A DNA stretch of 64,000 nt from Hoeflea_A sp965228435 (GTDB lineage: Bacteria > Pseudomonadota > Alphaproteobacteria > Rhizobiales > Rhizobiaceae): positions 2,790,001 to 2,854,000 of the forward strand of contig OZ245818.1 of the NCBI GenBank assembly GCA_965228435.1, in the 5' to 3' direction. Shown here piece by piece: positions 45,821 to 55,255 of this stretch (position 1 is the stretch's first letter; each line of letters starts with the position of its first letter). Made by a program: the position numbers and the translations under genes. The notes beneath the pieces are model-generated. The model did not search any database. It was not told where the DNA came from and saw nothing but the letters and a program-made list of their open reading frames with translations.

Positions 45821-46720
45821 TCAGGCACCCACGCCGAGCCGAGAACGACACCATCTCTCAATGGCGTCGCAAAACCGCTCGACCCGTGCCGGTCGTTTTG
45901 TGCCCGACGATATCGCGAGGTTCACGGGCAAGCTCCCGGCACGCAAATGTGGCGCAACATCCATCAGTGTTCCCGCCTCCAACTCCGCTGATACGAACCA
46001 GTGTGGCATGATGGCGATGCCGACGCCCCGCTTTACGGCTTCACAGATTGCAAAGATGTTGTCGCTGGCCATTTTCGGCGCAACGGAAAACACCTGAGCT
46101 TTTCCCGTCTGATCGTAGAGCTCGATCCGGTTTCCTTCGAAGGGGCCAAGTGTCAACCACGGCATCGCCTTCAACGCCCCACTTTCATGGGTCGCCAGGC
46201 AGTCCGGTGTGCCCACCACAAGGCGTTCGACGCGCGCCAGTTCTCGCACAACAAGTGTATCGTCGGGCACGGGTCCGACCTTCAACCAACAGTCGCAGCC
46301 CTCCTCGGCGAACCGGATGGCATCATCGCGCAAGCGCCAGTCAATAGTTATGTCCGGGTGGTCCTTCATGAATTGGGAAGCAGCCTCGATGAACGCACTC
46401 TGCCCAAGGGCAACGGGCGCGATGACCCGTATGACACCTTTTAGAGCACTGGCTTCAGCATGCCGGTCTTCGATGGCTTCCCATTCGCCCAACATTCGGC
46501 GCGCATCCTCCAGCAACGCCAATCCGTCCGGGGTCAGTGTCATATCGTGGGTCGTGCGACGCGCCAGCACGACGCCCAGGCGGGATTCCAAGGCAGCGAG
46601 CTGACGGGATATCGACGGCTGTGACGTGCCCAGGTCACGCGCAGCTCCTGACAGTGATCCGCGATCAGCGATCCGGACAAAGGTTTCCAGCAGGGAAAGG
46701 CGATCAAAACGCACGCTCAT
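45821..46720 (-). CDS. LysR-family transcriptional regulator
   Basis: 299 residues. The winged HTH is MSVRFDRLSLLETFVRIADR with AARDLGTSQPSISRQLAALE. The effector domain contains LKVGPVPDDTLVVRELARVE and the common C-terminal pattern ICEAVKRGVGIAIMPHWFV. It diverges from the aldo/keto reductase, with a 26-bp palindrome in the spacer. It is the usual single-domain LysR length. Confidence 0.93.
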   Translation of the reverse strand: MSVRFDRLSLLETFVRIADRGSLSGAARDLGTSQPSISRQLAALESRLGVVLARRTTHDMTLTPDGLALLEDARRMLGEWEAIEDRHAEASALKGVIRVIAPVALGQSAFIEAASQFMKDHPDITIDWRLRDDAIRFAEEGCDCWLKVGPVPDDTLVVRELARVERLVVGTPDCLATHESGALKAMPWLTLGPFEGNRIELYDQTGKAQVFSVAPKMASDNIFAICEAVKRGVGIAIMPHWFVSAELEAGTLMDVAPHLRAGSLPVNLAISSGTKRPARVERFCDAIERWCRSRLGVGA

Positions 46721-46728
46721 ACCTAAAA

Positions 46729-46754
46729 CGTATAACAGTCTTTACTGTCATACG
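46729..46754. promoter_or_regulatory. Palindromic LysR operator
   Basis: CGTAT and ATACG at the ends, and ACAGT and ACTGT inside, flank a CTTT centre, giving a 26-bp palindrome with one mismatched pair. It starts nine bases before the lysR gene and lies about 60 bases before the aldo/keto reductase start. A T-N11-A-like core fits the LysR rule. Confidence 0.75.
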
Positions 46755-46814
46755 ACTACCGGTATTCCGCGCGCTGGATATGTTCAGTCCAATCAAACCG
46801 AAAGGACAAAGACT

Positions 46815-47609
46815 ATGTCGAATGATCTGAAAAAAACTTTCACCTTTCTGAACGGTCGCACCGTCAACCGGATTGGATACGGCGCGATGCGGCTGACCGG
46901 GCAGCCCCGCAACTTCGGACCCTACGCCGACTGGCAAGGTGGCATCGACCTGCTGCTTCGGGCGCGCGACCTGGGCGTTGCCCATATCGACACGGCACGG
47001 GCCTACGGGCCCCATGAGAACGAAAAACTGATTGCCGATGCGCTTCTGACGGAGAATGGCGACTACGGTGAAATGTTCATTGCGTCCAAAGGCGGTGTCG
47101 AGAAGACCGCAACAAGCCTCAGTCGGGACACCTCCGCGGAAACGATGAAGCGACACGTAGAGGAAAGCCTGGCCAATCTGCGGACAGACAGGATCGATCT
47201 CTACTATGTGCATTCCCCGGATGGCGTAACGCCGGTTGCCGAGAGCGTGGCGGCGCTCGAAGAGAAGCGCCAGGAGGGCAAGATAGGCATGATCGGACTG
47301 TCCAATGTCTCGAAGTCGCAGGTGGAAGAAGCGCAACAGGTTGCGCCGATTGCGGCCATTCAGAACCGGTATTCTCCCGCAGATGCACGTGATGATACTC
47401 TGGAAGACCTGATCGATTGGCTGGATGCCCAGGGAATCGCTTTCGTCCCGCATGGGCCGCTCGGCGCCAATCCCATGAAACAAGGCGCCACCATAAATCC
47501 AGGGGAGGCGCTTCGCACGTTGCTGAGACGTGCCCCCAATATCCTGGTGATCCCCGGCACAACGACCATCGCACATCTGGAAGCCAACACTTCGGTTTTG
47601 GCCCCCTGA
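46815..47609 (+). CDS. Aldo/keto reductase
   Basis: 264 residues starting after an AAAGGA site. The catalytic tetrad is partly visible: D (HIDTARAYG), Y in the same segment, K (FIASKGGVEK) and H (LYYVHSPDG). NADPH-dependent reduction of aldehydes or ketones is expected. GVAHIDTARAYGPHENEKLI is the family signature. It is divergent from the LysR gene, which probably controls it, and is followed one base later by a small membrane protein. Confidence 0.93.
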   Translation: MSNDLKKTFTFLNGRTVNRIGYGAMRLTGQPRNFGPYADWQGGIDLLLRARDLGVAHIDTARAYGPHENEKLIADALLTENGDYGEMFIASKGGVEKTATSLSRDTSAETMKRHVEESLANLRTDRIDLYYVHSPDGVTPVAESVAALEEKRQEGKIGMIGLSNVSKSQVEEAQQVAPIAAIQNRYSPADARDDTLEDLIDWLDAQGIAFVPHGPLGANPMKQGATINPGEALRTLLRRAPNILVIPGTTTIAHLEANTSVLAP

Positions 47610-47610
47610 C

Positions 47611-47817
47611 ATGCGCCATATTCTGGTCTCTTGGGCAGCAGCGTGGCCGACCATTACGGTCCTGCTGCTCCTTACGAACGGGACGATCGATCACATGCCA
47701 CTGGCGATACGAACCCTTATTCTTTCCGGCCTGATGGTTCCGCTCATGGCGCTCGTCCTCGTCCCCGCTTTGACTGCCGTCATCAAGCACCTAGAAATGC
47801 GGAACAGGCAATCCTGA
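47611..47817 (+). CDS. Small membrane protein, 68 residues
   Basis: The ATG lies one base after the aldo/keto reductase stop, so translation is coupled. Two hydrophobic segments (WAAAWPTITVLLLLT and RTLILSGLMVPLMALVLVPA) with a short polar loop predict a two-helix inner-membrane protein. No family is recognised with confidence. Position implies a role with the reductase. Confidence 0.65.
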   Translation: MRHILVSWAAAWPTITVLLLLTNGTIDHMPLAIRTLILSGLMVPLMALVLVPALTAVIKHLEMRNRQS

Positions 47818-48034
47818 ACGATGCAGCAAAGAGCGTTCCGGCCACCGGCGTGATGCTGCTTCATTGGGAACGGAATTGATCTTGCTCAATGCAATGCCAG
47901 GTTTTCCGGAATAATTGCGAGCGCAGACTCTGCTCAGCGAAACCGGGTGGACCGAAAGATCACGCCGTGCCGGGAAACCCCCAGAAAGGGTTCCTTGTCC
48001 GAGCAGCGCGACAGACCCGCACGCGAGGAGCCCC

Positions 48035-48637
48035 ATGACACTGTCGATCCGAAAGGCGATGCCGGACGATGCGCCCTTTCTTGTGCGCGTCGTTGATATG
48101 GCAAGTGACGGAGTGGTGCCTGCGCTCTGGGCCGAGATAGCGCCTCCGGGTATGGACGGCATTGCCGTGGGGCGGGAGATGGTTGCCGCAATGGACGGTG
48201 AATTCAGCTACCGAAACGGGATCATTGCCGAACGCGATGGTGCCCAATTGGGCGGACTGATCGGCTACGTCCTTCCGACCACGCCGCAGCCAGTAGGGCC
48301 TGACGTTCCCGAAGTATTTGTCGCGGTCGAGGAACTCGCGCAGCTCGTACCGGGTCATTGGTACATCAATTTCATGGCCGCCATGCCTGAGGGGCGAAGG
48401 CAAGGTGTGGGCGCTGCTTTGCTGAACAAGGCTGAGGAGCAGGCACGAGAAGGCTCTTGCCCAGGTCTCGCGCTGATTGTTGCCGCCACAAACGAAACCG
48501 CCATGAGCGTCTACCGGCGGGCCGGGTACACCGAGCGCGCACGGCGGCCGTTCGACCTGTCTTGCTTTGGCGAAGAGCCAACAGAAGCGGTGCTGATGGT
48601 GAAGGAGCTCGATCAGCCGTCAGAGCGCCCTGGATAG
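48035..48637 (+). CDS. GNAT-family N-acetyltransferase
   Basis: 200 residues from ATG at 48035 with GAGGAG close by. The N-terminus MTLSIRKAMPDDAPFLVRVV and the acetyl-CoA binding motif MPEGRRQGVGAALLNKAEEQ, followed by VAATNETAMSVYRRAGYTER, are typical. Substrate unknown. Confidence 0.88.
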   Translation: MTLSIRKAMPDDAPFLVRVVDMASDGVVPALWAEIAPPGMDGIAVGREMVAAMDGEFSYRNGIIAERDGAQLGGLIGYVLPTTPQPVGPDVPEVFVAVEELAQLVPGHWYINFMAAMPEGRRQGVGAALLNKAEEQAREGSCPGLALIVAATNETAMSVYRRAGYTERARRPFDLSCFGEEPTEAVLMVKELDQPSERPG

Positions 48638-48781
48638 TCACCTGGCCGTCCTGCGCCAGGGCGGACGCCCGCAACACTCCGCTCTCTGGCTGATCTTGCG
48701 GCGTGCAATGTGCGTACTATTCTCCAAGAGATAGTCAAAGCTGCGGCGAATGCACAGCAACCGAACCGAGGTAACCAGCTC

Positions 48782-50659
48782 ATGCCTTTGGACAACAAAG
48801 CAGATCCGGCCGATCGCAACTCCGGGATGTTGTCCAACCTGCGTTCTGATGGAGGAAATCGATGGGCCGGTCGCTTCTCCATAACTGTAACACTGGCAAC
48901 CGCAATTGGCGTTCTCGTGCTGATTTCGGTTGGCAGTGTCCTGGGAGTTGGGGTCTGGTTGGCACAGAAAAACACATTCTCATTGTTGAGCGCCAACGCG
49001 CATCTGAGTGTTGTGGCAACAGCCGACCAAGTCAAACTGCACCTCCAGCCAACCGAACATCAGACCGGATTTCTGGCCGAACGAATTGCGAAGGGCGAGG
49101 TCGATGTTTCCGATCGGCAGCAGTTCGGTCTGTTGTTGACGGGGGCACTTGCCGCTGCGCCGCAAATTGAGGCCGTCATGTTCATAGACACGAACTTCCA
49201 GGCATTTGAAGCCGGTCGTGATCGTGAAAACAGCACAGTTGTTCTGGACGAAGTCGATTACTCGCAAGACCCGGTCATTCGAAACAACATGACAGAAATT
49301 CTGGATTCCCCGAGATGGGGAACGCCGGTTTGGCGCGACAGGTACCAAAAGACATATCTCAATCTCGCCCATCCAGTCTTTCAGAATGAGGAGTATATCG
49401 GGGTTATCGTGGCCGTTGTCTCCGTTCAGCAACTCTCTGGGTTTGTACGGGACACTGCCCAGCAGGACGCGGGCCGCCGTTTCATCCTCTACGACCGGGA
49501 TTACGTTCTGGCGCACCCCCTTCTGGAGGAGGGCTACCCCGGCCGCTCTTCCGACAACCCGCTGCCGACGGTATCAAGCTTCGAAGACAAGGTGCTGGCT
49601 TCCATCTGGAAACCGGAGGAGAGACAGGAACTCGCGCTGGATCTCCCGCAAGGCACTTATGGCCACGTTATCGACGCTCAGGATGATGAGTACGTCTTTG
49701 TTTACCGTGAGCTCTCGAGTCTCGGCGATGTGCCGCTGTTGGTTGGCGCCTATTTCCGCTCGGCAGACGTCGAATCGGAGATACGCCGCATGGTCATTTC
49801 ACTGGTCGCCGGCATCGTGTTGCTCTTGCTTTCACTCGTGTGTGCGATCATCGTCGGTCAACGCATTGCACAGCCCATCGTTCGCTTTTCCGCCGCTGCA
49901 AGTCGAATCCGAGATCTCGCCATCTCCAAGGTCGAGAATCTCCCAGGCAGCGTGTTTCGTGAACTCAATGATCAATCGATCGCCTTCAATACAATGCTGC
50001 AGGCGCTGCGCTGGTTTGAGCTCTACGTGCCGAGGAAAGTTGTCGAGAATCTCATTGAGCAGGGCGACGTCAGTCAGGTGCTTTCCGAATCCCGGGAAAT
50101 CACCGTCATGTTCACCGACATTGCCGGGTACTCGAATATTGCCGCGGGCATGCCAGCCACCGAGGTTGCCGATCTCTTGAATCACCATTTTGCCGCGGTG
50201 GCCAAATGTATCGAGGAAGAGGGTGGCACCGTCGACAAATTCATCGGCGATTCCGTCATGGCCTTCTGGGGAGCGCCGGAATCCCAGGACGACACAGCTC
50301 AACGGGCCTGCAGGGCGGCTGTTGCGATCGCTGCCGTAATAGGCGACGACAACAGGAAAAGGGTTGCCGCAGGTCATCCCCCAATCCGCGTTCGCATCGG
50401 CATTCATACGGGTCACGCAACCGTCGGAAACATCGGGGCACCAGGAAGGCTGAATTACACAATCATCGGAGACACGGTGAATGTCGGTCAGCAGCTCGAA
50501 CAACTGGGTAAGAAGCTCGAATCGGGCAACAGTGATGTTGCGATTTTGATCAGTGGAACAACAGCCCGTAAACTTGATGGATCATTTTCGCCCAGGTCAC
50601 TGGGGCCACAGAAGATGAAGGGGCATTCCAGTGATGTGGAAGCGTATCAAATTGGTTGA
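48782..50659 (+). CDS. Membrane class III adenylate/guanylate cyclase with periplasmic sensor and HAMP
   Basis: 625 residues from ATG at 48782 (an upstream GTG at 48710 lacks support). A first membrane helix (about residues 38-65) leads into a ~290-residue extracytoplasmic region resembling a dCache sensor, followed by a second helix (ISLVAGIVLLLLSLVCAIIV), a HAMP segment and the cyclase. Metal-binding D446 in VMFTDIAGYS and D490 in FIGDSVMAFW are present, and the substrate region NIGAPGRLNYTIIGDTVNVG is conserved. It should make cAMP (or cGMP) in response to an external signal. The next gene is another cyclase. Confidence 0.9.
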   Translation: MPLDNKADPADRNSGMLSNLRSDGGNRWAGRFSITVTLATAIGVLVLISVGSVLGVGVWLAQKNTFSLLSANAHLSVVATADQVKLHLQPTEHQTGFLAERIAKGEVDVSDRQQFGLLLTGALAAAPQIEAVMFIDTNFQAFEAGRDRENSTVVLDEVDYSQDPVIRNNMTEILDSPRWGTPVWRDRYQKTYLNLAHPVFQNEEYIGVIVAVVSVQQLSGFVRDTAQQDAGRRFILYDRDYVLAHPLLEEGYPGRSSDNPLPTVSSFEDKVLASIWKPEERQELALDLPQGTYGHVIDAQDDEYVFVYRELSSLGDVPLLVGAYFRSADVESEIRRMVISLVAGIVLLLLSLVCAIIVGQRIAQPIVRFSAAASRIRDLAISKVENLPGSVFRELNDQSIAFNTMLQALRWFELYVPRKVVENLIEQGDVSQVLSESREITVMFTDIAGYSNIAAGMPATEVADLLNHHFAAVAKCIEEEGGTVDKFIGDSVMAFWGAPESQDDTAQRACRAAVAIAAVIGDDNRKRVAAGHPPIRVRIGIHTGHATVGNIGAPGRLNYTIIGDTVNVGQQLEQLGKKLESGNSDVAILISGTTARKLDGSFSPRSLGPQKMKGHSSDVEAYQIG

Positions 50660-50810
50660 GTTCCGTGCCCAGGCGGCATTCTGAGGAATCGGCAGTTTGT
50701 ATGGCATGGTGCGCGACGGGGTGATGAACTCGTCGTGAAAACGCCCTAGATAAGGTGGTGCATCGGGGCCTGGGCTTCCGACACGCGGACAATTGAGGCA
50801 CGTGGAGCTG

Positions 50811-52427
50811 ATGGTTGCAACCCAGACTGAGAAGCGGCCTAACGTCGCAAACGAAAGCCGGGAAAAGACCCATGTCGGCTACCGGATGACCATCGAGCCG
50901 GAAGCCAAGCGCATACGCGCCGTCCTCGATGGTGTGACGGTCGCCGACAGCGCTTCGGTGATGGTCATGAAGGAAACGCGCCTTCGTCCGGTGTTCTATT
51001 TCCCCCGGGATGACGTTCGGATGGATCTGCTCCAATCCACCGACCGCAGGACATACTGCCCTTTCAAAGGCAATGCCTCCTATTGGAGCATTACAGCCGG
51101 CGACAAGACTGCAGAAAATGCGGCATGGAGCTACGAAGACGCCTATGACGAAGCGGCCATGGTCGAGGACTACATCGCGTTTTACTGGGGCAAGATGGAC
51201 CTCTGGATTGCCGACGATGCAGAAATCAAAGAGCAGCCGGCGGCAGACACAAATGCGAAAACCAATCCGCTTGTCGATTGGCTCGTGCACGATGCGTGGA
51301 AGGCAACATCCACCGTTGAGCTGGTTGAGGCGCTGGTCTCGGCACTAGACCGTACCGGATTCCCGATATGGAGCCTTCGGCTCTTTGTCCGCACCCTCAA
51401 TCCCCAACTCTTCGCCCGGTTTTACAGCTGGAAACGCGGTCGCGCGGAAATCATCGAGCGCGAAGCAACGCATGCTGGGGCTCAGTCCGAACAGTTCCTG
51501 GATAGCCCATTCGCGCTTGTCATCGGCGGTCAGGGCGGCGTTCGCCGGCGGCTTGAAGGAGCCAATCCCCGGCTGGATTTTCCGATCCTGAGCGACCTGA
51601 TCGAAGAGGGAGCTACGGACTACGTGGCGGTCCCGCTGCGCTTCTCGGACGGGCAGATCAACGTCCTTACCCTCATTTCCGACGCGCCGGACGGGTTTTC
51701 AACCGATCAGCTTGGGCACCTCTACGAGGTCTTGCCCAATCTTGGCCGTCTGCTCGAGGCGCACGCGCAACGAATCTCGTCGCTTACCCTGCTGCAGACC
51801 TATCTTGGGCGCAATGCCGGCGAACGCGTCAACAATGGTTCGGTCAAGCGCGGCGATGGCGAACAACTCCATGCCGTGATCTGGTTTTCGGACCTGAGAC
51901 AGTCGACGACCCTCGCGGACACGCTCTCTCGCGAGGATTATCTGGCGGCCTTGAACCAGTACTTCGACTGTGTCGCCGGAGCGGTGATCGAGCATGAGGG
52001 GGAGGTGCTGAAGTTCATTGGCGACGCGGTGCTCGCCATTTTTCCGATCGAGGACCCGACCGAGACCCACCCCGAGGCCTGTCGACGGGCACTCGCTGCG
52101 GTCCGTACGGCCGGCGAGCAAATAGCAAAAGCCAATTCCGAGCGCAGCGCGTCCGGCCTGCCGCTTCTGAAATTCGGGACCGGCCTGCACCGGGGCACGA
52201 TCACTTATGGCAACGTCGGGACGGAACGCCGCCTCGACTTCACGGTTATCGGACCGGCGGTGAACGAGGCGGCTCGGATCGAGAGCCTTTGCAAGACGCT
52301 CGACGCACCGGTGATTGCGTCCTCGGCCTTTGCCGCCGGCGTGACGGACGGTTTGCGCTCGCTCGGCACCCAAGAGTTGCGTGGTGTACAGGCCGAGGAG
52401 GAAGTGTTTGAGGTCCCGCTCACCTGA
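50811..52427 (+). CDS. DUF427 domain fused to class III adenylate/guanylate cyclase
   Basis: 538 residues from the ATG at 50811. Residues ~30-138 match DUF427: VMVMKETRLRPVFYFPRDDV, STDRRTYCPFKGNASYWSI, ENAAWSYEDAYDEAAMVEDY and IAFYWGKMDLW. A middle region (LFVRTLNPQLFARFYSWKRG, DYVAVPLRFSDGQINVLTLI) resembles the N-terminal part of rhizobial cyclases and may be a GAF-like sensor. The cyclase domain has metal-binding D361 in VIWFSDLRQST and D405 in FIGDAVLAIF. It is soluble and tandem to the membrane cyclase, suggesting two inputs to one messenger. Confidence 0.87.
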   Translation: MVATQTEKRPNVANESREKTHVGYRMTIEPEAKRIRAVLDGVTVADSASVMVMKETRLRPVFYFPRDDVRMDLLQSTDRRTYCPFKGNASYWSITAGDKTAENAAWSYEDAYDEAAMVEDYIAFYWGKMDLWIADDAEIKEQPAADTNAKTNPLVDWLVHDAWKATSTVELVEALVSALDRTGFPIWSLRLFVRTLNPQLFARFYSWKRGRAEIIEREATHAGAQSEQFLDSPFALVIGGQGGVRRRLEGANPRLDFPILSDLIEEGATDYVAVPLRFSDGQINVLTLISDAPDGFSTDQLGHLYEVLPNLGRLLEAHAQRISSLTLLQTYLGRNAGERVNNGSVKRGDGEQLHAVIWFSDLRQSTTLADTLSREDYLAALNQYFDCVAGAVIEHEGEVLKFIGDAVLAIFPIEDPTETHPEACRRALAAVRTAGEQIAKANSERSASGLPLLKFGTGLHRGTITYGNVGTERRLDFTVIGPAVNEAARIESLCKTLDAPVIASSAFAAGVTDGLRSLGTQELRGVQAEEEVFEVPLT

Positions 52428-52483
52428 AACGGATAGGGCGCGACACTCCCTATCGCGATTAAACCAACCGGCTGGCGCGCGAG

Positions 52484-52900
52484 CTAACCGTCCCGTCCCG
52501 GTTCGTCCGGGTTGCTGGAAAAAAGTGCGAGCTTGTTGCCTTGGGGATCGCGCAGGTAGCCGACATAGAATCGCGGCCCATAAGACGCACGAAAGCCCGG
52601 TGGGCCCTCGTCGGATCCGCCCGCTGAAAGTGCGGCGGCGTGAAGGTCTCGAACCTGCTGCTGATTGCGTGCCTCAAAGGCGACCATGGACCCGTTGCCG
52701 GCCGAGGCCGGACGTCCATCGAAGGTCGGTTTGACGTAGAACTCAGGCAAAACCGGAATTTGGCCGGGTTCGACCGGCAGTGCGAAGCTCAACCCCTCGG
52801 GGCCTTCTTCCAGGCCATAGCCAAGCGCTGGCAGGAACGCGCAGTAAAACCGTTTTGCGCGATCGATATCATCCGCGCCGACTGTGACGTAGGAAATCAT
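52484..52900 (-). CDS. VOC-family (glyoxalase-like) protein
   Basis: 138 residues with the single-VOC path MISYVTVGADDIDRAKRFYC, then FDGRPASAGNGSMVAFEARN and YVGYLRDPQGNKLALFSS. Many such proteins are uncharacterised dimeric enzymes or resistance proteins. Short gene, convergent with the cyclase. Function unknown. Confidence 0.85.
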   Translation of the reverse strand: MISYVTVGADDIDRAKRFYCAFLPALGYGLEEGPEGLSFALPVEPGQIPVLPEFYVKPTFDGRPASAGNGSMVAFEARNQQQVRDLHAAALSAGGSDEGPPGFRASYGPRFYVGYLRDPQGNKLALFSSNPDEPGRDG

Positions 52901-53044
52901 GTGTTTCTTTCCGGCAGTTTGCTTGCTCCCATCAGACTACCGCACATGTTGGCCGCGACGGAAATGGCGGATCCAAGCTCGTCCACGACTCTGCGGTCAG
53001 CATCGGGTAATCTTGTGCCAACTGGCACAATCGGGAGAGGTGCG

Positions 53045-53383
53045 ATGTTCAATGGCGGCCATGTCGTGATTTATTCGAAAGACGCCGAAGCGGATCGACG
53101 GTTTTTCAAGGATGTCCTTGGACTTGCCAATGTGGATGTGGGCGGTGGCTGGCTGATTTTTTCCCTGCCTCCCAGCGAGGTGGCGTTTCATCCGCATGAA
53201 ACGTCGACCGCCCATGATTTCTATTTCATGTGCGATGACATCAAGACCGCCTGCGAAAAACTTGACGATCATGGAATCGAATATTCGGAGCCAGTTGATG
53301 AAGGATGGGGAATCCTGTCGGCCTTTACGCTTCCCGGTGGCGGAAAGGTCGGGTTCTATCAACCCCGGCACGAGCGCCCTTAG
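53045..53383 (+). CDS. VOC-family protein
   Basis: 112 residues starting MFNGGHVVIYSKDAEADRRF after a GGGAGAGG site. VVIYSKDAEADRRFFKDVLG and FYFMCDDIKTACEKLDDHGI are the two half-motifs; the C-terminus is GGKVGFYQPRHERP. A glyoxalase/bleomycin-resistance fold. No substrate evidence. Longer frames upstream are not supported. Confidence 0.85.
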   Translation: MFNGGHVVIYSKDAEADRRFFKDVLGLANVDVGGGWLIFSLPPSEVAFHPHETSTAHDFYFMCDDIKTACEKLDDHGIEYSEPVDEGWGILSAFTLPGGGKVGFYQPRHERP

Positions 53384-53430
53384 CGCCCGTTGCCGCATTC
53401 AGGCCGTTTCCGGCGTTTCTGCATCGACGC

Positions 53431-53874
53431 TCAATTCGCTTGACGGCGTTTTAGTATGTGCGTGGCTTGATACTGCGCCACCATTTCGTCCGTTTGATTG
53501 AAAATGTCGTAGCGGATCTCCAGGAACCCTCGGTCCGGCTTTGATCGCGACACTCGTGCGTCCAGGACCTCGGCCTCGACCCGGATTGTGTCATCGACGA
53601 AAACGGGCTTAAGCCAGCGCACCTCTTTCAGCCCGGGCCCGCCCATGGAGCTTTCCGACCACACATTTGCCTCTACAATCAGCTTGAAGGCGGCGAGGAT
53701 TGTGTGAAATCCCGAGGCAATGAGCGCGCCATAAGGCGAAGCCTTTGCCGCTTCCTCGTCCAGATGAAAAGGCTGAGGGTCCCATTCCTTCGCAAACCGT
53801 TTGATCGCTTCCGACGTCAGCGTCTGCGACCCGGTTTCAAACCGGAATCCTACAGGCATATCATCGAAATACAT
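53431..53874 (-). CDS. MaoC-like (hotdog) dehydratase
   Basis: 147 residues from ATG at 53874 with GGGGG six bases before. The R-hydratase motif is seen in FAKEWDPQPFHLDEEAAKAS followed by PYGALIASGFHTI, which includes the aspartate-histidine pair of the hydratase 2 active site. It would hydrate or dehydrate enoyl-CoA-type substrates. It stands alone here. Confidence 0.9.
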   Translation of the reverse strand: MYFDDMPVGFRFETGSQTLTSEAIKRFAKEWDPQPFHLDEEAAKASPYGALIASGFHTILAAFKLIVEANVWSESSMGGPGLKEVRWLKPVFVDDTIRVEAEVLDARVSRSKPDRGFLEIRYDIFNQTDEMVAQYQATHILKRRQAN

Positions 53875-53972
53875 GGGCACCCCCGCTTCTTCGGGTCAGA
53901 ATACCCGTCCAATGGGACAAAACAACGCCTCGATCGCCGCTTTGAAGAAGCGGGCAGAGCATTCGGGAACCG

Positions 53973-54353
53973 CTATCGTTCGTTCTGCGGCAACCCGTCC
54001 GCGATGTCGTAGTAGTCGCCTTTTTCGGATACGAAGATGTGCCGCTCAAGGGATGTTCCGGTCGGGCCGTCGAAACAACCCATGGCGATGGCTGTCCAAT
54101 CATGAAATACCGGATCCCAGAACAGGGTCGATCCACAGGTGCCGCAAAATCCGCGCCGCACTTTTTCAGAGGATTGATACCAGCGCACCGCCTCTTCTCC
54201 CTCGATCCGAACCTGGCTGCGGGGGATGTCAATTGACGCCTCGTAATGTCCGGTCTGTTTGCGGCAGGCGACGCAGTGGCAGGCCGTGGGCTGTGGAAGC
54301 TCGCCTTCGACAACAATACGAACGGCGCCGCAGAGGCATGAACCCTTATGCAT
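53973..54353 (-). CDS. GFA-family (glutathione-dependent formaldehyde-activating-like) zinc protein
   Basis: 126 residues with the zinc cysteines of the family: GSCLCGAVRI, CHCVACRKQTG and FCGTCGSTLFW. The typical C-terminus IAMGCFDG follows. The founder adds glutathione to formaldehyde, but most members are uncharacterised. It is the second gene after a DUF2087 protein and overlaps it by 8 bases. Confidence 0.92.
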   Translation of the reverse strand: MHKGSCLCGAVRIVVEGELPQPTACHCVACRKQTGHYEASIDIPRSQVRIEGEEAVRWYQSSEKVRRGFCGTCGSTLFWDPVFHDWTAIAMGCFDGPTGTSLERHIFVSEKGDYYDIADGLPQNER

Positions 54354-54918
54354 TGGCCGCCTCCTGTCGTGGCATCATGGTGCGGGCTCGACGCCGAGCC
54401 GCGACGACCTTGATCAAGGCCTTTGCCTCGGCCGGAGGCTCCTGCTCCATACGGCGGTAATCCGAGCCGTCCGGGCGTCGCGAGAGGAGCCCGCAGGAGA
54501 TCATGGTCCGGCGCAGTGTGGCTGGATCTTCAAAGAGATGTTCGTCCGACAGTCGGTCATTCACTTCGCGTTCGGACATCGTTTGTCCGGCGGGCAGTGT
54601 GGCCCACAGCGCCCACAGGGCGAGCGTTTGCACCGCCCGCTTTGAAGGCCATTGCAGAAGCCGCCCGGTCGTATCGAACTGGTGCAATGTGCGCTCAACC
54701 GCGCGTGCATCGGCGGGACGTTCGTCGGTGATCCGGTCCATTCGTCGTGTCGCCGCCTGGGCCGAACGCATGTGCTGGACGTTTTCAAAACCGGCCGCGC
54801 GGGCAAGCATGTTCATCAGTGTCAGGTGTGAGGGGCTTGTGTCCCCCAATTGACGGGAAAGAGCGCGGGAGAACGTCGTGAGATCGTCCACCTGAAGCCG
54901 CAAAGGGTTCTTGGCCAT
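54346..54918 (-). CDS. DUF2087-domain protein
   Basis: 190 residues. The C-terminal DUF2087 domain reads GRLLQWPSKRAVQTLALWAL, then SEREVNDRLSDEHLFEDPAT, LRRTMISCGLLSR and GSDYRRM, the usual domain of likely DNA-binding or regulatory proteins. The N-terminus carries LTLMNMLARAAGFENVQHMR, a helical segment. It is translationally coupled to the GFA gene. Confidence 0.87.
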   Translation of the reverse strand: MAKNPLRLQVDDLTTFSRALSRQLGDTSPSHLTLMNMLARAAGFENVQHMRSAQAATRRMDRITDERPADARAVERTLHQFDTTGRLLQWPSKRAVQTLALWALWATLPAGQTMSEREVNDRLSDEHLFEDPATLRRTMISCGLLSRRPDGSDYRRMEQEPPAEAKALIKVVAARRRARTMMPRQEAANA

Positions 54919-55255
54919 AGTGCATCCATATCAGGCGCCATGCTGGGTCGTTGGTCGCTGGCTTGACGACGCGGCGCCGGTTTGGGTGCGGAGCCAGGTG
55001 GTCATATTGGCAGGTTTAGCTCTCCTCAAGGAGCAGCGACGCCTCGGTGTCTGCCGACCGTGGATGCTCGATAGCAGGTATTTTGCATCTGGCCAAGCCG
55101 CGTCTTCTTGAGACGGTTGCAAAAAACGACTTGAAGAATGTGCGCTTCGGCCCAAACATTGTGAATCAGCATTCTGGCGCGATTGGCGGGCATTTTGTCG
55201 CCTGCGTCGATCGTGATGACCATAGGATTGGCGTGGGTGCCGGGCGCATCACAAG
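54919..55255. other. Intergenic region without a supportable gene
   Basis: 337 bases between the DUF2087 gene and the metallophosphoesterase. Frames on both strands stay open here but show no ribosome site, membrane segment or family match. The downstream promoter should lie here. I see nothing further. Confidence 0.4.
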
